Made by a program: the position numbers and the translations under genes
The notes under the pieces: model-generated
Database searches by the model: none
Told to the model about the DNA's origin: nothing
Seen by the model: the letters and a program-made list of their open reading frames with translations, nothing else
Shown: positions 1-11,900 of the stretch, piece after piece
Layout: every line of letters begins with the position of its first letter
How positions within the stretch are numbered: position 1 is the first letter of the stretch
DNA from: Protonemura montana
Lineage: Eukaryota; Arthropoda; Insecta; Plecoptera; Nemouridae
Direction: 5' to 3'
Length of the DNA: 64,000 bases
NCBI GenBank assembly: GCA_947568835.1
Contig: OX387612.1
Span: 9,920,001 to 9,984,000 of the forward strand

Positions 1-50
1 CAAAACAGTGCGTCGTTAAACACCACAAATAATAATAATAAATCTCTCTG
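1..50 (+). mobile_element. 3' end of a 5S-derived SINE copy
   Basis: The first bases match the 3' end of the SINE copy at 53825-54451: the shared segment reads CAGTGCGTCGTTAAACACC followed by an (AAT)n tail. The body of this copy lies before the window. Orientation is +. Seen directly by comparing the two places. Confidence 0.7.
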
Positions 51-1100
51 AATTAACAGGAACCGAGTTCGGATTGGTCACCTTTCATCATGTAATTGGT
101 TACTTGTAATTAGAGGCGTCTGAGAAGTACACTGCATACGCGCAATGAGCGTAAGTGTAATGCGCTTTTAGATAATAATAAATTAATAATAATAATAGTA
201 ACAATGATAGCTCATTAACAGTAATTGCAATAGTAATAATATTAAAAGTAGGAATAATAATAATAGTATGGTATCATGGTATACTTATTGAAGGGCAAGG
301 ATTTTGGGAGTGGTATATTTCTTGTAGTGTGGCCAACAGGTCATACCATGAGTTATTCCTCGAGATTAGAGAAGGGGTTTTGAATGAGTAAGTACGGTAA
401 GTTGTTGTATCAATAGAGGCGCAGATGAGTTACAAGGAATTACTATGAACCGACCCTTTGTCTGCAACTCAAACTTGTAGTGAGTTTTATAGGGTTTCGT
501 TTTGAAAAAAATAGTAACCAGCTGAATTTTGTAGATTTTCAGGACGTCTCCCTAAACATTAGCTTAAAAGTTTATAAAAATCAACTCAGGCCATCATTAT
601 TGTTCATCTCTATTTAGGGGTGTTTTTTTAATAAAAACACGATTATTAACAAATATAAAGGAGATATCTTAAGTTGTGGACGGTAATGTTGTAGTTTACT
701 TCATTGCCAATCCAACGACACCAAAAAAATACAAATTAATTCGGGGGTGACCAAGATATTGCAATCTGAAGTTTTCACTTTTTTGTCATTTTCACAATTT
801 GACCTGGATGAGCGTCGGTAATGAGAAAAATGCGAGTTTGCACTCAATTAAATGGGTTTTAAATCAAGGTAGTTTGTTAATGGTAAAAGACGGTTCAAGT
901 TCAGACATTCAACTCGTACTTCTTCAAGAATCGTCGGGAAGGGAAAAAAGGCAAATCTTTAAAACCTATGTGGGGTTTCGAAATGCTTCTGCGTTTTTAT
1001 TTCTTTAAGCAATTTTGAATACATCACCTTATATATTTTAAAGTGTTTATAAGGAGTGATACAAATACCGGAGAAGGTTTTTTTTGCCTGCTGGGAGGGA
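51..1100. other. AT-rich intergenic stretch, no gene seen
   Basis: Nothing coding is recognised here. An (AAT)n/(ATA)n-rich patch lies at about 168-270. The short open frames have no recognisable motifs and unremarkable composition. Confidence 0.5.
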
Positions 1101-1109
1101 GACCTCCCA

Positions 1110-2490
1110 TTGTCTTCCAGATCTCCCTGATCTTCCAGTGTATCCCACATATCCCAGTGTCACGAAGAGTGGGTCGCAGGTTTGAAGTCTGGTCGGGTAG
1201 CTTCCAGCTTCTCGGCAAAAAGTTAAGTAAAATGTAAACAATTCCCGTGTGCTTAAAATAGCCGACAGAAAATTTCGTTGTAGAGAGAATTCTTTCAGCG
1301 AATTCCAGCAAATATTTTAATTAAAAGAACTCCAGTATAATACTTGTATCAACGCTTGTACCTACATATAATAAGCGACGGGGCACTCCTTTGCTGTTCA
1401 AGTAGGTATATGTTATTTCCATCAATCTGTCGAAATGTCCCGATGGCTGGTTAGATTGGTCGCTTCTCCACCGACAACTTCCGACCGTACTGTGTTCGAA
1501 ACCCAGCCGGACCGTTTTTTGCTCTTCATAAATCGACAGCTTGACTTAATTATTATTGACAATTTTCATCACGTGTTTAGTAATAAATCCTCCTTCACGG
1601 ATCGGTCCACGTAGGTCTGATGTATGTTTATAGTCTACGAGAGTGGATCGCGGTTCGACTCCAGGCTCGTCCATATTTAAGGACTGAAAGCACTTCATCT
1701 AGATAGCAGTGCTGTGGAAGGGATGGCAATATAATTATCCTAAGTACACTTTCGATTTTTTAGGATATATATACCTTTATACGATCTATACCTCCCTAAC
1801 TGCAGAATGGCGGCTTGGCTCATTGGTAGTAAGCTGGCATCGTGGCTTGGCAGGGATGATAGTCCCGAGTTCAAAACCCGTATTTTTTTTTTTGTGGCCA
1901 AGATGGTAATGTAGGGTTTTATGATATTTAGAGTAAAACAATGGCGGGGGTCAGTGTCAGGGTTTGCAGTGCTTGGGTCAAACCGAGCAAGTGTGATGAC
2001 GAGCACTTGGCAGCGGTGGTGGTTGTATTTAACTACACGTGGTCATGTAGATCATGCATTCACATGACCAATTTCGGGACACAGGTTTCGAATCCTGGCA
2101 CCGCCACTGGACGGCAGTTGTTCTACAAGAAGAAAGATCTGGGAGCATTGAGTAAACGAAAATATAAAACTCCAAAAATATCTTCGATGCTACTGATTTG
2201 GATTCTGCGTTCAAAATAGGTATTTAAATGTAATTCTTCCCTTTGTAAAAACGCCCTTTAATTCAGCCGCTCTAATAGTCGAGCGGCGAGTCCGTTAGGT
2301 CGATGTTGTGAAGGGTCCACGATCAAATCCCGACCGAGGTGAGGTAAATTTATATTTTTGTTAACATCAGGCGTTTCAAGTTCTGAGTTACCGACCGAAG
2401 TCCGGCATTGCGCAACAGATTGCGCTGGGGGTCACTGTGCGTCTTAACACGACTGCGTGTTCGGTAAAACTTAACAAATAAGAGTAAAAA
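1110..2490 (+). repeat. Left arm of a ~4-kb imperfect inverted repeat with tRNA-like modules
   Basis: This arm matches the reverse complement of 3890-5110 in the same order along its length. Anchors seen exactly are AATGTAAACAATTCCCGTGT at 1231-1250 versus 4973-4992 (complement), GAGCAAGTGTGATGACGAGC at 1985-2004 versus 4378-4397, and GCGCTGGGGGTCAC at 2422-2435 versus 3919-3932. tRNA-like stretches with B-box-like GTTCGAANCC cores lie at about 1171-1194, 1438-1512, 1604-1672, 1808-1890, 2030-2107 and 2263-2336, all on the + strand. None folds into a convincing functional tRNA by eye. The arm could be a foldback element or an old inverted duplication of a SINE-rich region. Confidence 0.75.
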
Positions 2491-2837
2491 GGGGCGCTAT
2501 CACCGTGCATCGGGCTGAGACAGGCGTCCTCTAGTCAGCCTCTGAAGCTTGCACTCACGCGTTGGCTTGTTGCAAATGGTGAAAGCCCATATTTTTTAGT
2601 AGTGCTAGATGTGGCTACGTAGCACCTCTGCACTACCGGGGATTAGCTCTTGCTTGCGAGGACGAATAATAATCGTCCGTGAAATTTTAATAATTTTCGA
2701 AGATAAATTCCCGGGCAGCTAACGGAATTGCGGTTCTAAAAAGAAGATGCAGTCGATGTCATGCATCTATCAAGTAGGCCAAGTTTTCAAACATGAAATT
2801 CAAATAGGTTCATTTTTCTACACAATTCATGACCGTT

Positions 2838-2912
2838 TGCGTGGCACAACGGTATTGTCGCTGCATCGGTAACATCATAGGATTCCGCTTCCTAGATCGA
2901 ACCCACTTAACG
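2838..2912 (+). repeat. tRNA-like module inside the inverted repeat
   Basis: An A-box-like GTGGCACAACGGTA is followed about 50 bases later by a B-box-like AGATCGAACCC. The spacing is that of a tRNA or tRNA-derived SINE head, but stem pairing looks poor, so it is called tRNA-like only. Confidence 0.4.
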
Positions 2913-2997
2913 GAGGAAGCTTTTGGCTTTTGGAATACAATATCCACCCGTGGTAGTGTGAGTAAGGAGACTCATATATTTAAAAAATGCTGAAGTA

Positions 2998-3083
2998 AAC
3001 GAATGTCCGCTGGGTCGTGCGGTTAAAGGCATTGAATTCAACGATCATTTGGTCATGGGTTTGATGAAATACTGAGTTCGAGT
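2998..3083 (+). repeat. tRNA-like module (Ser/Leu-like A box)
   Basis: The A-box-like GGGTCGTGCGGTTAAAGG resembles the D-arm of type II (Ser/Leu) tRNAs. The B-box-like GAGTTCGAGTC follows after a long variable-arm-like stretch. Likely a tRNA-derived repeat, not an active gene. Confidence 0.4.
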
Positions 3084-3154
3084 CACGTTCGTTCCACGTC
3101 GCAGCTACATACTCTTGCAATTTTTTTTTTTTGGGCGTATAGTTTAGACAGTAG

Positions 3155-3207
3155 CAAAACTGCCGGGCGCTCCTGGCGCTTCGCGCCAGTCGCGTCCGCC
3201 AGTTTTG
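3155..3207. other. GC-rich central hairpin of the large inverted repeat
   Basis: A perfect 7-bp stem CTGGCGC/GCGCCAG with a TTC loop lies at 3173-3189. It extends outward with few mismatches into AAAACTG/CAGTTTT on the outside. Its centre (about 3181) coincides with the axis predicted by the inner arm anchors (3177-3191). It stands out against AT-rich surroundings. Confidence 0.7.
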
Positions 3208-3407
3208 CGGGCCGTTCCCACGACCCCAAACCCCACCTATACCCCGTGTGCAGCTCCTACGTCTAGCATCAAGTATATGAGAATGGGAATTAGAGTTAAT
3301 TACAAAACTAGCATCAGAGCCACCTGTTGGCAGAAATTGGTACTACACCCCGGACTTATAATAATTTTTCACATTTGGTCAAGTATTATCTAGTCCAAAA
3401 AGCAGCT

Positions 3408-3482
3408 ACGCCGGGAATCGAAAGCGTTACCTCTTCGACACGAAGCACAGCGCTTACCACAGAGCTACGCTGTACGGGACAT
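3408..3482 (-). repeat. tRNA-like module, reverse orientation
   Basis: On the minus strand an A-box-like GTAGCTCTGTGGTAAGCGC is followed by a B-box-like TTTCGATTCCCGGC with tRNA spacing. This is the best tRNA-like unit near the centre of the inverted repeat. The acceptor stem does not pair well by eye. Confidence 0.45.
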
Positions 3483-3602
3483 CAAGACGGGAAATAAACC
3501 AAACTAACAACGATAAAATTCTCGCCCGAAGTAACATATAAATGCCTCCTATTAACCAATGTTTAGCTGATGATATTTACAAAAAAAAAAACTAATACTG
3601 AA

Positions 3603-3672
3603 GTGCTTGTGGTCGAGCGGTTGAAGTATCCGCTGGCAATGCGTCGAAGCCCGCGATCGGACCCCACCGACT
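3603..3672 (+). repeat. tRNA-like module (Ser-like A box)
   Basis: TGGTCGAGCGGTTGAAG matches the D-arm consensus of serine/leucine tRNAs. The downstream B-box position reads GCGATCGGACCCC, which is degenerate. Probably a decayed tRNA-derived repeat. Confidence 0.35.
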
Positions 3673-3889
3673 TTCGTTTTTTTCGTAATAATTAGTGTGA
3701 TCAAATGTCTGAACGACATCAAGCGATTAAAAAAATTCCAGTACCAGCACCGAGAATGAAGGAGTTGCCCCTAAATAATTGAGAATTTGACAACGATGGT
3801 TCACCATTACAGCCCGACTGGAGGAACGCCAGTCGACCTCCGTTGCCTGATCACAGGTCCTCCAGTCCTTCTTATTTGAAAAGTTTCAC

Positions 3890-5110
3890 CGAACACGCAG
3901 CCGTGTTAAGTCGCACTGTGACCCCCAGCGCACTCTGTTGGACATCAATTGTACTTGATCAATTAATGTTGGACTTCAGTCGTTAACCCTAATGTTGAAA
4001 CGCCTGATGTTAACAAAAATATAATACTATCATACTTTCATCGGGATTCGATCGTGGATCCTTAACTTCGTCGACCGAACGGACTAACTGCTCGACTTTA
4101 AGAGCTGTCTTATTACAAGGTTTTAACAAAGAAAATAATTACATTTAATTACCTTCTTCGAACTCAGAAACCGAATCATCACCATCGAAGATATTTTCCG
4201 AGTTTTATGTTTTCGTTTTCTCAACGCTTCCAGATCTTATCTTGTAGAACAACTGCCGTCCAGTGGCGGCGCCGGGATTCGAAGCTGGTTTCCCAAAATT
4301 GGTCGACTCATGAGAGTCTTGGTGCTGTACCAACATGACTATGTGTAGTTGAAAACAACCGCCGCCGCCACCCGATGCTCGTCATCACACTTGCTCGGTT
4401 TGACCCGATCACTGCAACCCTGACACATTTTACTCGTTATTTCAAAAAACCCTTGACTGCCATCCTGTACATTAGAAAAAAAAAAACTGCCAGGATTTGT
4501 TCTGGAACCCAATAATTCTAAGTTACTATATCAGCTTGCTACCGATGAGACTAACAGGCATGCATCCAAATTGGTGTTATAGATCGTTTATGTATTCTAT
4601 AAATAACCTAGTAAAAAAAAATCTAAAACGTATACTTCTATGAAGAAGTATTTCGTGCTATAGATCTCAAAAGATGGAGGAGGTGGGAATCGAACCGCGG
4701 GCCACTGGCACCGTAGACTTCGACCATACAACACGGGCGGGACTCAAACGCAGTACGGTAGGATGTTGATGGTGGAGTAGTTACCTTTTCAACCAGCTAT
4801 CGAGACAAGTCGACTGGTCGGGGGAAAGAACAGATACTTGAATAGCAAAGGAGGGCCCTATCATAAATTACATGTACAAGTAATTAGCTGGATTTCTTGT
4901 AGTACAAAAAAATAGTTGGAATTTGCTGAAGTTATTCTCTCTCCAAGAACATTTCTGCCAGCTATGTTAAGCACACGGGAATTGTTTACATTTTACTTAC
5001 CTTTTCCCGAGAAGCTGAAAGCTGCGCGACCGGCCTTCGAACCTGCGACCCCTCTTCCTAACACTGGGAGATCTGGGAAACACTAGGTGATCTAGGAGAC
5101 ACTGGGAGAT
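3890..5110 (-). repeat. Right arm of the ~4-kb imperfect inverted repeat
   Basis: Reverse complement of the left arm (1110-2490), with matching tRNA-like modules now on the minus strand: about 4041-4110, 4264-4350, 4676-4735 (a clean GCGGTTCGATTCCCAC B-box), 4731-4806 and 5029-5052. The right arm is somewhat shorter between 4650 and 4870 than its partner, so indels have accumulated. Outermost similarity is the CTCCCAGTGT-type stretch at about 5060-5110. Confidence 0.75.
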
Positions 5111-5917
5111 AGTGAAATTAAATATCCGTTTCGCTCGCTACGCTCATTAAAAAAGGATAATGAGAAAAACAATTGAATACTTGTGACGTACAGGTTGCCT
5201 AGCAACTGGGATCTAATCACTATGTCACGTTTAACAAGGCTGAGCATTAAATCAACAAGTGCGTTTATAACGCCTATCTACTTAAGTGGCTGGAGGTTAA
5301 CCGCAAGGAAAATATGATAAACTTATCGTGTATGTCACACGATCTAGCTGAAAGCCAGCCTTCACGCCAACTGTCCTGCTAATAAGACCGCGGTTCACTT
5401 TTTGTTCGGGTAGAGAAGTTTGAAGTTTGAAATTTGATTTCAATTTGCGACCTCAAAAGACCGTGTATCTAGAAAATTGTTCTTTTGGACGGAATCTAGA
5501 GATTTCGAGTAATTCTTTTGCCGTTTAAATCGTAGATAATTTTCAAAACGGGCTGCAACAGCGAAACAAACATCAGACAAACTAACGTTCAGTTCGTAAT
5601 CCTAACTATCCGACATGATGTCACGTTTTCAAAAGCTTACAAGACGTTCATAACAACTTAAAGAATCAATTTTAACCCGCAACGTCCAACAATGACTCAA
5701 TTATCAGCAATAATACCAGTGCAACAATTGTTTCTTCGTCATTATCACCTGACCCTGTTCCGAATCAGCCGCCCCTGCTCCGTAAATCAATACCGCTCTG
5801 CGAACACCACGTGACGCTATGCGCGAGGGTCACAGCGCATGACCGTCGTTGGGATAGTTTACCTTGTTCTGAGTCTTGCATGAGTTCTGATCGTCGAGAT
5901 TCCTGGACGCCGACATC
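5111..5917. other. Upstream region and 5' UTR of the carboxypeptidase gene
   Basis: No coding signal is seen. The last ~170 bases become less AT-rich and contain a palindromic CACGTG E-box-type site at 5808-5813, about 105 bases before the predicted start codon. No TATA box or initiator could be assigned with confidence. Confidence 0.4.
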
Positions 5918-8900
5918 ATGGGACTAGTTGTCGTCTTATTGGTAAGTTTTCAGCTATTTCGCTCGTCTATGAAGCTCATATAGCATGTTGCTCATATGCT
6001 CATATTGGTGATTAGCTTGGTGCTAATAGGATGACTTTACACCTTAAAGGTGCAATATGTAGTAGATTCAATACGGTAGGTAGTTCAGTAAGGTGGTCGG
6101 GAATTAGCATACCTGGGTCACTGTCAACTGGTCAGATTATTTGGTAAACGGTTGTTGAGATCGCTTTGAAATGCGTCGAATGGTGCTGTAAAATAATCCA
6201 TGAAACGGATTAAGATACTAAAAGTACAAAAAAAAACACCGAAATGTGTCGTTCGTTAAAAGCAAAAATACCTCCTACAAGATCTGATATTGATTCAATT
6301 TTGTAACTAAATTATATCAGAATTCGGTGCTCCTGACATTTGTACTTACCCATTCGTTACTATGTGATACTTAGTCAAAATATGAATAGTTTGAAAGGGG
6401 TTTCATCACTTTCACTTTCATCCAAAACACCGGAAATATTTAAAGGTCACCAAGAATTTTCAAAGAAAACGGCTATGGTAGTTACAATCGTTTGCTTTTA
6501 TGCGATTCGTTAAACATTTCTTTTTACATAGCAGCGCATTTCATATCGCGCAACCCCTGTTGAGTAATATCTGTCACAACGTTATCTGAAATAATGAGCT
6601 GTCGCCATACGAGTAGCCGACCTACCTACTGGATGGCGGTGGCACTGGGTTTTATGGGGAAGGATAGAAAAAGATAAAATAAAAGTAAAATGTATGGGTG
6701 ATAGTTATAATGTATCCCAAAAACTCTGGTGTTTACCTCTAAAAAATTAAGCTGTCAGCACTACTTGATTAGGCTTCGTTGTCGATTGTTTAAATTGCAA
6801 TGCAATTATATTTATGGTGTTTACAGTTCACCTGATGATGGGGGTGGGGGTAGGTACGTGAGTTGGTGACACAGCTTAGATGGTCGAGTCGAGACGGGTT
6901 GAAATGTTGACACCTGACAAGAAGGACATGAATCGAACAAAGACCCTCCTGATGGGAAGGAGTGGGGGTAGGTACGTGAGTTGGTAACACAGCTTAGATG
7001 GTCGAGTCGAGACGGGTTGAAATGTTGACACCTGACAAGATGGACATGAATCGAACAAAGACCCTCCTGATGGGAAGGGGTGGGGGTAGGTACTTGAGTT
7101 GGTAACACAGCTTAGATGGTCGAGTCGAGACGGGTTGAAATGTTGACACCTGACAAGATGGACATGAATCAAACAAAGACTTTCCTGATGGGAAGGGTGG
7201 GGGTAGGTACTTGAGTTGGCAACACAGCTTAGATGGTCGAGTCGAGACGGGTTGAAATCAGGGACCCGAACCGAAATGATTAAAGGTTCTGGTTCCGGTT
7301 CCGGTTCCTTATTTTTTTTAAATTAGGGTTCTGGTTCTGGTTCCGGTTTTACGTTTTTAAAGGTTCCGGTTTCGGTTCCGGTTCCATATTGTGAAGAGGG
7401 GTTCCGGTTCCGGTTCCGGTTCCTAATTTTCTCAAATAAGGGTTCTGATTGCGGCTTTAAGTTTAAAAAGGTTCCGGTTCCACTTAATAAATAAAGCGTT
7501 ATTTTTTAAAATTTTGCTGTTGTACAGGTTCAAGTTTTAGTGGTTTTTAGTGACACTTAGTTTTGTTTTTCCATCTGCCAGGGACAGGTCTTTTTCCTCA
7601 CGTTGGGTTTCAAAGCACACGAAGCCAGTTGCATAAAAGATAAGGGTGTAACGAAGTCGTAATAATTTGTTTGATTCAATTTCTCAGCACCAGTAGAGTT
7701 AAAGAGTAGTAGTAGTAGTTACAGAGTATGTACGGAGTAAAAAAGGCAGGCTAGTCCATCTCTATAAGACAAAGCATGCACGACAAGGGGTTAGTTTGTT
7801 TGAGGCTTTCAAGTAAAAAATGTAAAGAAATGGATTTACGGTTACACTCTGATGGGGACAGACAAAGGGTTATTTAACACTAGACATAAAATTAACTATA
7901 AACTGGATAAACCAGCATTTAAAAATTATAAAAGGGGGCCCACCTATGCGGGTGAGCTTTATAGGGCATTGCCGGCGGATCTTCAAATCAAAAAGGACAA
8001 GAAATTCAAAATTGTGCTCAAGAATTTTCTACTTGAAAAATGTTTTTATACTGTAAAAGATTTTTTATTGTATAAGGTAGAGACGATGAAAAATTGTTTT
8101 GTAAATGTAAATATTATAGTACCTAAAAATGTTGCTATAGATACATAAGACGTATAAGTTGTTTAAAATGCCTTGTGTTTTCCCCAAACAAAATCGTGGA
8201 TACAAGATGATTCAATGGATGTTTTCGGAACAAACCAGTGAAACATTTTTTTTTCGTGTGGAAAAATTAAAAACAAAAAAGTTGTAAACAAAATAAGCAA
8301 ATAATTTTAATCTGAATTTCTGAAATCACAATATAACTTCGGAACCTTTATGGAACCTTTAAGGAACCGAAAAGAACCCATGATTTAATAAGGGTTCCGG
8401 TTCCGGTTCCGGTTCTTGGAAATTAATAATAACGGTTCTGGTTCCGGTTTCGGTTCCAAGAAAATACGGGTTTTTTCGGGTTCCGGTTTCGGTTCCGGTT
8501 CCGGTTCGGGTCCCTGGTTGAAATGCTGACACCTGACAAGATGGACATGAATCGAACAAAGACCCTCCTGATGGGAAGGGGTGGGGGTAGGTACGTAAGT
8601 TGGCAACACAGCTTAGATGGCCGAGTCGAGACGGGTTGAAATGTTGACACCTGACAAGATGGACATGAATCGAACAAAGACCCTCCTGATGGGAAGGAGT
8701 GGGGGTAGGTACGTAAGTTGGCAACACAGCTTAGATGGCCGAGTCGAGACGGGTTGAAATGTTGACACCTGACAAGATGGACATGAATCGAACAAAGACC
8801 CTCCTGATGGGAAGGGGTGGGGGTAGGTACTTGAGTTGGCAACACAGCTTAGATAGTCGAGTCGAGACGGGTTGAAATGTTGACACCTGACAAATAACCG

Positions 8901-11900
8901 CAGACTTTATTCTTGATAACTTTGAAAAACTAATGTATGTGAGTTTTATGGAACGTACCTGAAGACATACCGGCTCACAGACGTAAGTAGATGAATGTTT
9001 GTCGCCCTTTTTTCTCTATGATTTTCGGTTTGGTAGGTATGTGGCAAAAGCTAACATTGTGCAGTCGTAAAGAGATTCGCGCCACCATGACCGTAACATG
9101 GGCAAATAGGTCAGGTAGACTGAGGTGCTGAGGGAAAAATGTTAAGGTAACTCTAAGAAGAACACCAAATGAAATGTTTAGGGCTGAAAAGCATGTTTAA
9201 CCCCACAAATTACCACGTCAATATATAGCATCTGTACATGTCTAGCCTCAGAGAAGATAACAGCCCAAGCACATTGCTATCAACTCATGAATGAAATTTC
9301 AGTTATGTTTTTAGTGGTGGGATTTCAAAATACTGCAAAATAATACCTAAAATTGTTATAAGAGACAGAAAAATTATTTGATCAGCTTAACAGACAAAAC
9401 ATCTTAAAACGGCCAAAACTTTAGAGCAAAATAAATTTGGCAGATATCGGCATAGATTATTTGTAGTGTTTTTAAAAATGGCAGTTGGCCCGCATATCAC
9501 CCCAAAACGACCCGAGGCGCATCTGCCGATAAAGTATGTTCTCTCGCTAGACGGAATTTAAACTGTGGTATAAAAAAGTAAGTGCATACTTTTTTTTGAA
9601 AGTTCAATTGATGAAAGTGCTCCCCCCATTGAGAGACATTTTTACAGAACCTATTCGTTGATTTATTGGTTATAAAATCGATCGTAAATTCAACCAATAG
9701 AACACAACATGTTCTCTTTGCAGACGGCGTCCCTGCTGACGCTATCGTCATGCTTCGAGTATCATCACCATGACAACGAGCAGATGGTGGCCGTTCTCGG
9801 TTCGGTTCACGCGCGATGCCCGAACGTCACGCGAGTGTACACGTTGAGCGAACGCTCGGTTCGGGGCCGGCCGTTGTATGTCATCGAGTTTGCCAGCACG
9901 CCTGGATTCCATCAGATCGGTCAGTGAGCCACCCTCTAGCTACCCACGGGACTGACCTCTCTCTTGCAGTGTGACGTAATAGTTGCCTAGAAATTCATCC
10001 ACCTCTTTGGCATTGCACAAAATCCATTCCGGATGGTGTCAAATTTGTCGGCCTTTTTTATGTAAATTCATAGAGTGAATTTTACTTTGAATTTGATGGT
10101 AATAGGCGATTTTCCTGCCGGCCTCCGCCAAAAACATATCCTCTCCCATGTTGTTAAGTGTTTGCAGTTTTGTTCCTCGCCCCCGAGATGGTAGAATACC
10201 CCCATGCATAGGTATACCGAAGTACAACCTGATACCACTGATACCAATCCTGATACCACTGCATTTAGAATATTAGTAACTTGCGGTTACCTAGCAGCGT
10301 TTTAATCCGAGGTCATGATCGCCAGCTGGCATCGACACCAAACGGCAAACACCCATATTTAATTTAATTGGAATCTGCTCCAAAAGATGTTTTCAAAATA
10401 TTCAGTCGGATCAGATTCGCTTGTTAAGCAGAAACCTTTTTTAAGTTTGCCAGGACAACCCTTGTTTTATCCTACCCATTACTCCCATTGTGATGCATTG
10501 TGATGAACTACCTGATGCTGGGCACGGGTTACTTGTTTTAGATTGCCATGACAACCCTTGTTTCACCCACCCATTACTATTACATTGTGATGAACTGCCC
10601 GATGCCGGGCACGGGTTACTTGTTTTATATTGCCATGACAACCCTTGCTTAACCCACCTATTACTACATTGTGATGAACCCTAGGCGCTGTCAGGTCAGG
10701 GTGGAACGGACAATTGTTGATGCCATCTACGTACCCATGTTTAATTGCTTGGTTTCCAAATGTTTCAGGCCAGCCAGAATTCAAGTACATCGCTAACATG
10801 CACGGCAACGAGGTGCTTGGACGGGAGCTTTTGCTCAAGCTCGCCGACCACCTATGTGAACAATATCTTGCCAAGGACCCCGAGATCACCAAGCTAATCG
10901 CCATGACTCGTATCCACTTGATGCCGTCGATGAATCCTGACGGCTGGCAACTGGCAACGGACGCGGTATGGTTTTGTCCTTGGTCTTACCGTTGAGTGTG
11001 CAGGTTATAGGTAGAGACATAACTTTAATGTTGACCTGTAGAGCAAACGAGGCCGGCTTCACGTGATAACGGAAGACAAATACAGATGGCGCTTGCAGAC
11101 GTCCTTTAAAACAAACTTCTACAATTACTAGAGCCACGATTATATGGTGATGCGCGAAATCGCGAATTGTTCTAATCTCTTGTTATTCTTACAAATGAGT
11201 GCGATTCATTGAATTCCCAACTCAAATATGTAATAATCTCATCGCGACATAACGCGAAATTCACGAAAAATCATCCATAACACCGAAATCAACTATTTCC
11301 CGCGAAATCATCGCGAAATGAGCCTTTTCCCATCCATTTATCTTAAATTTCAGATAATCTGTTTTTTTTTTCATTTTTATCAAACCATATTTCACGGAAA
11401 ATAAATAAACAAACAAAATAACCCATTGGTTTTTCCGTGAATATCCGACAAGGTCATCGTCTATCTATGTTGCACCTACTTGTGTAGTTCGAACATTCCC
11501 GACCAATACCGAAGCACCCGATACGAGTCGACCGCGTGATTCGAGCAATGCCGCATCCCGCATGATGACCATGAGTGATACAGGGATACTCACGTAAAGC
11601 GTGCGTAATATCAACCCTTCTCTACAAACTTAATATGGTGAAACCTACAGTGAGTGCGCAGTCTAGAGCTGCGGAGTTTAAAGATCACCATTTCGTCGTA
11701 AATGATGACAAAATACTCATGTGTGGGCTTTGTAATTGTAGGCTAGAGTACCAGCGTCGAGATACTTTGACAAAACACGTGGAAAGTGATCGCCACAAGA
11801 ATTTAAAATCACAGGAATTAAAGTCAGAATCGATTCGCAAACGCCAACTTTCGATAACGGACACATTAGGTAATGCAAAGAAAGCTAAGGACGACAAGGA

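Noticed and set aside
1110-5110. Calling the tRNA-like modules functional tRNA genes
   Set aside because: B boxes are good but acceptor and anticodon stems do not pair convincingly by eye, and copies in the two arms have diverged independently.
6790-8845. Several 60-140 aa minus-strand ORFs ([18 protein letters not shown]-type)
   Set aside because: They are the 118-bp minisatellite read in different frames, plus GGTTCC repeats; the frame shifts by one base per unit because 118 is not a multiple of three.
8500-8900. Hammerhead ribozyme in the 118-bp repeat (CCTGATGGGA)
   Set aside because: The core CTGATGA is not matched and no GAAA partner lies at suitable distance.
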